Positions 31,108 through 37,636 of a DNA stretch of 37,636 nucleotides are shown piece by piece. Every line of letters begins with the position of its first letter. Within the stretch, counting starts at the first letter, position 1. This DNA comes from Acidilobaceae archaeon (GTDB taxonomy: Archaea > Thermoproteota > Thermoprotei_A > Sulfolobales > Acidilobaceae): the NCBI GenBank assembly GCA_027039295.1, contig JALWEW010000058.1, positions 1-37,636 of the forward strand, read 5' to 3'. A model generated the notes under the pieces. The model worked only from the letters and a program-made list of their open reading frames with translations. It ran no database searches and was not told the origin of the DNA. The translations under genes and the position numbers were made by a program.

Positions 31108-34100
31108 CTAAAAGTACTCTTCCTGCTCTGATAGCCTCTCCGCTATCACCGACTTGACCTTCCAGAGGACCGCTATCAGAGCTATTAACCCAGTTATCCC
31201 GACGAAGAGCGGCGTCATTCTCTTAACCACTGTGAGCGGCGTCGGGTACACTGTTAGTGTAACTGACTTCTGACGCGGGACCTCTATGTAGATGCTGGCG
31301 GGCTTGTAGGCGCTCTGGGCTACGGAGACCTGGTAAATCCCATAGTACGCCTTTAACGCCACGGAGCCACTCTTCGATGTTAAGCCACTCGCCACGACTG
31401 CGTGGGTCCTAGTGTCTATTAGCTCTACTAGGGCGCCAGCCACTGGCTCTGACCTATCATTGACCACCATAACTGTGACCGTGTACTGCCTCGGTTTCAG
31501 CGTTATGTTAATCAGCTCGCCGTTCCTATCGACCCTGAATGTTATCGATGAGGGCAGTACGTAGTAGTCCTGCGAGACCGGCTTGAGCTTACAAGTGTAG
31601 ACGCCGTAGGGGAGCGTTAGGTTCGCCTTCCCGCCTTTTATAGTGACTGTCGTTGGATACCTCACGAGGGGCGGCTTCGCCGCGCCTTGCCTGGACAGCT
31701 CTAGTTTATAGGGGAAGGGTATAGGTTTCTTGAACAGGTAGTCCTTGAGTAGTATAGTCACATTATACGATTTATATGGCAGGATGACCTGGGTCTCGTA
31801 TCCCTTGAGACCGACTGTGATCGTGAACTCTACGGGTTCAAGCGGCGTCTTCGGGGGCGGTGTTACTATTACCTTATAGTGCCCGATCCTAACACCGCCG
31901 CGGGGGCTTACAGTCCCGTTTACGGATACCATCGGTGGGGGCGAGAGCTGCGGCATCTGGTATACGAGTTTAACAAGGGCGCCATCCACTCTATTGCCGT
32001 CTGGGTCTAGTATTACGAGTTTGAGTGGAGCTAAGACCGGGTCAAGTTTAACCTTGACTTCATTGGGGCTCAGTAAGTCTAGCTGGAGCGTCGATGGCTT
32101 ATAGTACTTCGCGGTCACTTCGAGTGTATAGGCCCCCGCCGGCACACTAAGCTCTAGCTCGCCGCTCTCGGCCTTGCCCTGCAGCGTGCCGCTCCCATAG
32201 GGTCCCTCGTAGATTAGGGAGACGTTGGCGTTAATCGGCGTGTGCAGCTGTGAATCGAAGACCCTAAGCGTCAGCGTTACCGTGGGCGGTGTGATGTTGA
32301 ACTCCAGCTTGAGGGGCCTATCCACGGTGAGGTTCCCATCTAGGATCACAGGCTCCCTCATGCCGGGGCCCCATGCTAGTATTGTGTAGTTGCCGTAGCG
32401 TAGCCTGAGGAGCGCCTCCCCCTTGGTGGTGGTGTGAGTTATCGTCTTCCCGATCTCGAGGGGGCGCTTGGGGGCGGCTATGATCGTGAGGTTTGATGCA
32501 CTACCCTCAAGCCATGTGGGCCCTAGTACTTTTAAGGTGATGCTCACAGTGTAGTTCACGGCCTGTAAGTCGAAGACCACACTCTCGTTACCGGCAACGA
32601 CTAGTGTCGCGGTGGTGTTCAGATAGTGTGGCTTGGATATCCTGATCAGGTACTCACCCACTGGTAGCTCCATCTCATAGCCGCTTGAGGCTACTAGCCT
32701 CCCGGTCAGGGGGAACCCATTCCAGCTCTCAAAGTAGAGGGTCACATTAGCAAGCCTGTTATAGGGTGGGGCTAGATCGGGGTCGCGGAAGGAGACGCCT
32801 ATAGTGTAGAGTATGGGCTTGAGCGCGATCTTCAACTGAGAGGTCTTGAATGCATCAATGTAGCCCTTCACCCCCTGATAGCCCTGCCTGGATACTGTGT
32901 AAGCGTAGACGCCGGCTCTAACGGTCAGCGTCACCGAGCCATCAGGCCCCGTCGACGCCTCTACAGCGGGGGCCCCTACGGCCTTGAGTATCGGGTCTTC
33001 GGGTTCCAGCACTATCGAAGCATTAGCCAGAGGTCTTGATGGTATAGTTATGGTTGCGTTAACTGGCTGGTTGTAGACCGCCACCGCCAAGTGGACGAGT
33101 AGGGGATCCATCTTTATGACCTCGCTTACGCTGCTATTAGGCGTGGCTATGAATGACCCCGAGGCCTCGTAGTAGTGGGGCTCGTAAGCGGTTACCGTAT
33201 AGACTCCCGCCGGCATCTCGAAGGACCCTGTGCCACTTGGGAGTAGCAGGCTTATCCTCTTGCCAGGGCCTATGCCGCTATACTCTAATAGCAGCTGGAC
33301 CCCGGGTACGGGGCGGCCCGTTTGGGCGTCCGAGGCCGTTATGTTGATCAGCGTATAGGCCGGGTGCACAGTATAAGACAGGGTCAGCGGGGAGCCTACG
33401 GCCACCTCGAAGGTCTCAGGCTGCGCATAGGGGTGCTCGACCTGCACTAGGTAGACGCCCCTCCTGAGGTTGAGCGTCACTGCCCCCGAGGCGTCGGTGT
33501 AGCCCGTGACGGGTTTCAGTGGGAGAGCGGGGCTTAGGATCTTCACGGTGACGAGCGCCTCTTGGAGTGGTCCCTCGGCGAGGTGCCACTTCGGGTCGGT
33601 TACTACGAACCTTAGTTTTACTTGATACTTTAACGGTGTCATGTAGATCTTGAGTGTATACTCGCCCGTGAACACGGCGTAGGAGTCCGGCCCATACACC
33701 TCGTAGCCGGGTGCCTCCGCTACTATCTTGTAGAGCCCGTAGGGTAGCGTTAGGCTGGTGGTCCCGTTGCGCGCTTCCACGACGAGAGAACCGCCGCCGG
33801 CGGTGCTAGCATAGGCTAGCATGACCGTGGCGTTACCCGCCATGACTCCTGCTGAGTAGAGTTCGGAGTCATAGATGACTATCCTAACATGCGAGTAGAG
33901 CGGTTTGAGTATCACGCGCAGTTCTTCCAGCGAGGGCGTGATATTTACATACTCAACGTAGTCTCCCGTGATGGGGCTGCTCACCTCTAGCTTGTAGAGG
34001 CCGACCCTGAGGGAGAGCCTGGCCACGCCGTTCTCGTCGGTTAGGCCCGTGAATGTCCTGTTGAGCGGTGGCTCGATGAGACTCAGGCTCACGCGGGCCC

Positions 34101-36774
34101 CGGCTAGGGGGCCGGAGGCCAGGTTTGTGAGGTTGTCCTGGACCACTACGCTTATCGGTACCGTGTAGTACTGGGGCTCCAGGTCCACATTCAGTGTGGT
34201 GTTGGAGGTCACGCTGACTAGCGCCTTGTACTGGTAGTATCCCGGAGCGTCGACTGTGACCGAGTAGTTACCCATGGGTACCCCAACTTCCAGGACTCCC
34301 TTGGGAGCTGGCAGTGTGACTTCGCCGCCGCCTTGTAGTGCTATCGTTACATTAGCTGGCACGTTGTACTCCACGCCCTCCCGGCTGGCCTCAGCGTCAA
34401 ATATGGTTATCCTCAGTGAGTATAGGTGGGGGTAGAGGGGGAGCGTCTCATTAATGGGGCCCCACGCTGGGAGGTCGCAGGAGGCGCTCTCGTAGTGCTC
34501 CTTGGATATTATGACTCTATAGTAGACGCCGGACCAGAGGATGGCTTCGACTCGCCCGTCATCGCCTGTAACTGCCTGGAGCGGCGAGGCTAGGGGTTTG
34601 TATGATAGGTTACCAGCATAGCCCGTGGGCTCGAGTAAGACGCTAGCGCCAGCAACCGGCCCTGCCCTGAGGGCGTAGCCGGGCTTACTGGGCGGCGTGT
34701 AGATTAGTAGGGAGGCCCTCCTGAACCTCAGGGGCACCGATACCCTGGCATCATAGTTACCGATTTGTATTCTCTCCTCTACCACACCCCAGGAGGTCGC
34801 GTTGACCCTCATGGTATACGTGCCCGGTGGCAGATACAGCGTGGCCGTTCCACCAACTAGCTTGGCGGAGGCCACTAGGGTCCCGTCGTCTTGGTGTACC
34901 TCCACTGTCGAGTTGGGGCCTGGCGTGTACTCCTCGAGGCTCCCATTATAGCCCCTCACGGTGACAGTAACGTTAACCTCGACTCTATGGAGGGGTGGAG
35001 CGCTCCAGAGGCCCTCTTCTGCTACTAGCAGCCGGGGCGCGCCCGAGCCCGAGAAGGGGGCGACCACGAGGGACGAGGCAGGGCCGGACCAAGCCCCGCC
35101 GACAATGCCGCCGCCGAGGGGTAGTGTGAGGTAGGGATAACCCGGGGCTCCCCTCCAGAGCGGCTTCCAGCTCGTCTCATTCACGGCCTGAGCCAGCCCG
35201 CCAGCGCTAAGTGCTATGACCACGTTCGAAGGCGTCGGAAGTATGAAGGAGACAGGCTCGTCGCCGGTAGCCTCGATACTATGGGCGGCTATGTATCTCC
35301 CCTCAGAGTCAAGCCAGACTAGCTCGTAGAGTGTTCCAGCGGAGGTTCCCAGGAATATCTTTGAGAGGTCCGGCGCCAGAGCCTCACTCGTTATCGGGGC
35401 CTGCACTGCTATGTCCTCCCAGTACTCGCCATTCACGCTCACCGGCTGCAGGTGGGGCTCCAGGTACACCAGGTAGATGCGGCCCTTGTCGGGATAGAGG
35501 AGGACCGCCACACCCCTGGCGCCAGACCTTAGCAGGCCCTCGGGGGGCGCCATACCGGTCAGGTAGAAGAGCGTGGCCGCTGGGGCCGTCCCCTTAAGTC
35601 CTGGGAGGAGGCGGAAGTCGAGCCTAGCGGGGCTGAAGGATCCCGGGAGGCCAGTGAGGTTTATGAGCATATAGGGCTCTAGGTGCCCCTCGCCGAATCT
35701 CACTGAGCAATTGCTGGAGCTGCTTAGAACTAGCTCCACGCTCCCCATGCCTCCGAGGCCGAGGCTCACGGGCTTGCTCTCGCCCACGTAGCATTGTGTT
35801 AACACAACCTTGCCCGTCGTGTTGTCTATTAGCCTGTACACGTAGAGCCCGGCTACCCTGTAGTAGCCTGGATAGAGTCCTGCGAGGAGTGCCGTGTAGT
35901 TAGCCTTGACCGGGTACCTCGTGCCGCTTAGATCCTCTAGGATTCCCGTGGGATAGGCTAAGAGCCAGAGGTGCAGGGTTGCATTGGCGACCCTGTCGCG
36001 AGAGATGGGCTTGTATTTGTAGGTGTATGCAGGTAGCAGGCTGGACCCTTGCTTGTAGTACACTGTCACGTTGAGCTTCGAGAGTAGCGTAGCGTTGAGT
36101 ACCTGGTAGCGTGCTAGGAGGAGCGGGGTATAGCTCCAATCTCCCCATGACCTGAAGAACTTCACCCCTGCAATCTCGAGCACCTTGACCCCGCTAAGCC
36201 TCTTGAGGGCTTGCTGGCCCGGCTGGGGGCCTATCTCGAGCCAATAGGGCTGTCCAACCCTGTATATTCTTAGATAGCCCTTGGAGGTGAGCACGGCCAG
36301 CTTTAGTCCGTCGCTTGTGTTCGAGAGCACTACAGACTCTACTGCGGAGTCCTGGCCCGTGTAGTACCTTGCCAGGAGGCCCCCAGTCTCGCTGGAGTAC
36401 ACTAGGACCTCGCCCTCATCGGAGGCTATGGCTGCATACGAGCCGTGCCCTGAGGAATCGAGCGCAACCTGTGTTACGATTCCCTCAACGCTGGACTCCC
36501 AGAGCACACGAGGGCCCTTCAGGCTTACAGCGGCAGCGTAGCCGTTGCCGCCTATGACGGCTATGCCTGCCCTCTCCTCGAAGGCTGCCGCTGTCAGGCC
36601 CCCTGTTAGGTTAGTCTGCAGAAGCCGGAGGCCATAGATCTGCGTGGGCTCGTACCAGGCCCCCGCACTTGGGAGAGAGGCCTCCCCCGAGTAGTGTGTG
36701 AAGCCGACTGGAACCATAACCACCGCCGCTATTAAGAGGAGAGCCCACACTACCCCCCGGGGCAAACGCTGCAC
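31108..36774 (-). CDS. Giant membrane-anchored surface protein with about 14 tandem beta-sandwich domains
   Basis: About 1,888 residues from GTG 36774; the longer frame to 36819 crosses the TATA-like box at 36801-36810, so the shorter start is preferred. A signal-anchor helix lies at about 7-25. Residues about 40-590 have propeller-like blades (repeats such as ASDEGEVLVYSSETGGLLARY and LGTSAGTLYELVW) interrupted by an insert. Residues about 595-1846 form roughly 14 domains of about 89 residues with carboxypeptidase-regulatory/PEGA-like signatures (G-x-Y near each domain's end). A C-terminal helix at about 1852-1871 and a short charged tail (KVKSVIAERL...) end the protein. Many N-x-S/T sequons indicate glycosylation outside the cell. 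An adhesin, stalk or surface scaffold is inferred. It is divergent from a secretion ATPase and followed by the coiled-coil gene. Confidence 0.88.
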   Translation of the reverse strand: MQRLPRGVVWALLLIAAVVMVPVGFTHYSGEASLPSAGAWYEPTQIYGLRLLQTNLTGGLTAAAFEERAGIAVIGGNGYAAAVSLKGPRVLWESSVEGIVTQVALDSSGHGSYAAIASDEGEVLVYSSETGGLLARYYTGQDSAVESVVLSNTSDGLKLAVLTSKGYLRIYRVGQPYWLEIGPQPGQQALKRLSGVKVLEIAGVKFFRSWGDWSYTPLLLARYQVLNATLLSKLNVTVYYKQGSSLLPAYTYKYKPISRDRVANATLHLWLLAYPTGILEDLSGTRYPVKANYTALLAGLYPGYYRVAGLYVYRLIDNTTGKVVLTQCYVGESKPVSLGLGGMGSVELVLSSSSNCSVRFGEGHLEPYMLINLTGLPGSFSPARLDFRLLPGLKGTAPAATLFYLTGMAPPEGLLRSGARGVAVLLYPDKGRIYLVYLEPHLQPVSVNGEYWEDIAVQAPITSEALAPDLSKIFLGTSAGTLYELVWLDSEGRYIAAHSIEATGDEPVSFILPTPSNVVIALSAGGLAQAVNETSWKPLWRGAPGYPYLTLPLGGGIVGGAWSGPASSLVVAPFSGSGAPRLLVAEEGLWSAPPLHRVEVNVTVTVRGYNGSLEEYTPGPNSTVEVHQDDGTLVASAKLVGGTATLYLPPGTYTMRVNATSWGVVEERIQIGNYDARVSVPLRFRRASLLIYTPPSKPGYALRAGPVAGASVLLEPTGYAGNLSYKPLASPLQAVTGDDGRVEAILWSGVYYRVIISKEHYESASCDLPAWGPINETLPLYPHLYSLRITIFDAEASREGVEYNVPANVTIALQGGGEVTLPAPKGVLEVGVPMGNYSVTVDAPGYYQYKALVSVTSNTTLNVDLEPQYYTVPISVVVQDNLTNLASGPLAGARVSLSLIEPPLNRTFTGLTDENGVARLSLRVGLYKLEVSSPITGDYVEYVNITPSLEELRVILKPLYSHVRIVIYDSELYSAGVMAGNATVMLAYASTAGGGSLVVEARNGTTSLTLPYGLYKIVAEAPGYEVYGPDSYAVFTGEYTLKIYMTPLKYQVKLRFVVTDPKWHLAEGPLQEALVTVKILSPALPLKPVTGYTDASGAVTLNLRRGVYLVQVEHPYAQPETFEVAVGSPLTLSYTVHPAYTLINITASDAQTGRPVPGVQLLLEYSGIGPGKRISLLLPSGTGSFEMPAGVYTVTAYEPHYYEASGSFIATPNSSVSEVIKMDPLLVHLAVAVYNQPVNATITIPSRPLANASIVLEPEDPILKAVGAPAVEASTGPDGSVTLTVRAGVYAYTVSRQGYQGVKGYIDAFKTSQLKIALKPILYTIGVSFRDPDLAPPYNRLANVTLYFESWNGFPLTGRLVASSGYEMELPVGEYLIRISKPHYLNTTATLVVAGNESVVFDLQAVNYTVSITLKVLGPTWLEGSASNLTIIAAPKRPLEIGKTITHTTTKGEALLRLRYGNYTILAWGPGMREPVILDGNLTVDRPLKLEFNITPPTVTLTLRVFDSQLHTPINANVSLIYEGPYGSGTLQGKAESGELELSVPAGAYTLEVTAKYYKPSTLQLDLLSPNEVKVKLDPVLAPLKLVILDPDGNRVDGALVKLVYQMPQLSPPPMVSVNGTVSPRGGVRIGHYKVIVTPPPKTPLEPVEFTITVGLKGYETQVILPYKSYNVTILLKDYLFKKPIPFPYKLELSRQGAAKPPLVRYPTTVTIKGGKANLTLPYGVYTCKLKPVSQDYYVLPSSITFRVDRNGELINITLKPRQYTVTVMVVNDRSEPVAGALVELIDTRTHAVVASGLTSKSGSVALKAYYGIYQVSVAQSAYKPASIYIEVPRQKSVTLTVYPTPLTVVKRMTPLFVGITGLIALIAVLWKVKSVIAERLSEQEEYF
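31235..34995 (-). repeat. Coding tandem domain repeats, seven A-B pairs
   Basis: Each unit of about 89 residues starts near a Tyr-Thr/Ser-hydrophobic strand, has Ala-hydrophobic-Val-x-Leu in the middle and a G-x-Y-x-V strand near its end. Type A units have L-x-(L/M)-P-x-G-x-Y and, at their start, D-(A/S/P)-(E/Q/D). Type B units have a G-P-L-A/Q-like segment and D-x-x-G-x-V/A-x-L-x-L-x-x-G-x-Y. The types alternate along the whole run. Sequence identity between units is low, so the repeats are old or under strong divergence. Confidence 0.65.
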
Positions 36775-36800
36775 CTGCGCTGAGTCTCCGGGGTATAGTA

Positions 36801-36810
36801 GTTTATATGA
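36801..36810. promoter_or_regulatory. TATA-like element shared by the giant surface protein (-) and the secretion ATPase (+)
   Basis: GTTTATATGA is the best AT-rich run between the divergent genes. On the - strand a start near 36779 would put GTG 36774 five nt into the transcript. On the + strand a start near 36833 would leave a 35-nt leader before ATG 36868. A second AT-rich patch, GGTATAGTAG, lies at 36792-36801. Confidence 0.5.
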
Positions 36811-36867
36811 CTCCCCCACCCTCCACCCTCCCGAGGCGTTAGGCTCCGGCGACCGGGGCGGGCTTGT

Positions 36868-37636
36868 ATGGTGGACTTCAAGGGCTTCCTTGCTAAGGTG
36901 CGCTTCAAGAGGGTGGGCAAGAAGAAGCCCCGGAGGCTTGGAGAGCCCCTAGCGGTAGAGGCGGCTGAGGAGGAGGCACAGGCCGTCGAAGAGACTGTTG
37001 AGAAGGGAGTGCCCGCCCCGGGCTTCACGGCCCTAACGAGGGCGGGCTTCAAACCCATAAAGATGTATCCATTGGAAGAGCCCTGGAGCAGGGCCATAAT
37101 CCTGCAGAACCCCGAGACCGGCGAGACACTCTATTGGGTTGACGAGATAGAGCTCAACGAAGCCGAGAGGGACGTGTATAAGAAGATAATGGACATCCTG
37201 TATTGGGAGATGGAGCCACCCAAAGAGGGTGTTGATCCCTACGAGCACTTTAGGGAGGAGGCCCAGAGGGTAATACAAAGGTACATGCTGAGGTTCGGCG
37301 AGACTATCTCGCCTCTGATAAGCTGGAAGAAGGTCCAATACTACGTTATCAGGGATACCGTGGGCTTTGGGAAGCTGGATCCTATAATGAAGGACGAGTA
37401 CATAGAGGACATAAGCTGTGACGGTGTTGGCAGGCCGATATACGTGTGGCACAGGGAGTTCGAGAGCATTCCAACTAACATAGTCTTCGAGACGGAGGAC
37501 GAGCTAGACAAGATGGTTGTAAAACTGGCCCACAAGGCTGGCAAGCATGTGAGTGTTGCATTCCCGATAGTTGACGCTATACTACCTGGGGGCCATAGGC
37601 TGGCCGCCACGTTCAAGCGTGAGGTCAGCATGGGGG
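36868..37636 (+). CDS. Type II/IV secretion (pilus/archaellum-type) ATPase, N-terminal part; runs off the window
   Basis: Open from ATG 36868 to the window edge (256 codons visible), so the Walker motifs lie outside. The first ~50 residues are Lys/Arg- then Glu-rich. The segment ILQNPETGETLYWVDEIELNEAERDVYKKIMDILYWEM and the following GFGKLDPIMKDEYIEDISCDGVGRPIYVWH are characteristic of the N-terminal domain of archaeal GspE/VirB11-like ATPases (the FlaI/ArlI and pilus-assembly group). The visible end has FPIVDAILPGGHRLAATF, which normally precedes the ATPase core. Such hexameric motors drive assembly of type IV-like filaments with a TadC/FlaJ-type membrane partner, expected downstream. Divergent from the giant surface protein. 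Confidence 0.9.
   Translation, partial: MVDFKGFLAKVRFKRVGKKKPRRLGEPLAVEAAEEEAQAVEETVEKGVPAPGFTALTRAGFKPIKMYPLEEPWSRAIILQNPETGETLYWVDEIELNEAERDVYKKIMDILYWEMEPPKEGVDPYEHFREEAQRVIQRYMLRFGETISPLISWKKVQYYVIRDTVGFGKLDPIMKDEYIEDISCDGVGRPIYVWHREFESIPTNIVFETEDELDKMVVKLAHKAGKHVSVAFPIVDAILPGGHRLAATFKREVSMG

Noticed and set aside
31235..34995. DNA-level tandem repeats or a CRISPR array
   Set aside because: The periodicity is in the protein domains only; no near-identical DNA repeats with spacers are visible here or elsewhere in the window.

Overview
The window looks like chromosomal DNA of a GC-rich, hyperthermophilic crenarchaeon (Thermoproteota), most likely of the Desulfurococcales type. The evidence is an archaeal ribosomal protein operon (eS4, eL32, eL19 and the RNase P protein Rpp29), a PCNA sliding clamp, an Lhr-type helicase, a probable Rpo13 RNA polymerase subunit (known from Sulfolobales and Desulfurococcales) and archaeal expression signals. 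First genes of transcription units have a TATA-like box about 25-40 nt before the start codon, with little or no leader. Genes inside operons have GGGGTG or GGAGGTG about 6-8 nt before ATG, GTG or TTG. I used these two signals to choose starts.

Layout. 1-8045: the end of a 2x[4Fe-4S] protein, Lhr helicase (-), an unknown membrane protein, an AbrB-ACT regulator, a DUF72 protein, a small zinc-ribbon protein, PCNA (-) and a divergent small unknown gene. 8045-15291: Rpo13 candidate (-), then ileS, a Cas4-like nuclease, a MoxR AAA+ ATPase and a VWA protein, tightly packed on the + strand. 15351-24786: a ribosomal protein operon running uS19-uL22-uS3-uL29-Rpp29-uS17-uL14-uL24-eS4-uL5-uS14-uS8-uL6-eL32-eL19-uL18-uS5-uL30-uL15, with an internal promoter before uL14 and a gap of about 260 bp between uS8 and uL6. 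The genes that often flank this cluster (uL2 upstream, secY downstream) are absent. 25072-30723: citrate synthase (-), a ketopantoate reductase family protein, a GIY-YIG/DUF123 protein (-), an M50 membrane protease, a small bitopic membrane protein, and a JAMM protease coupled to a metallophosphoesterase (-). 30883-37636: a small coiled-coil protein and a giant surface protein of about 1,890 residues (-), divergent from a type II/IV secretion (pilus/archaellum-like) ATPase that runs off the window.

The most interesting region is the last one. The giant protein has an N-terminal signal anchor, a propeller-like region, and then about 14 beta-sandwich domains of roughly 89 residues. By eye these alternate between two types, giving seven A-B pairs, and they end in a C-terminal membrane anchor with a short cytoplasmic tail. 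It shares one TATA-like element with the divergent secretion ATPase, so the two may form one cell-surface or adhesion system. Other points are the Rpo13 candidate divergent from ileS, three divergent gene pairs that each share a single TATA-like element, the Cas4-like nuclease/MoxR/VWA run, and the antisense overlap at the ends of the PanE-like and GIY-YIG genes.
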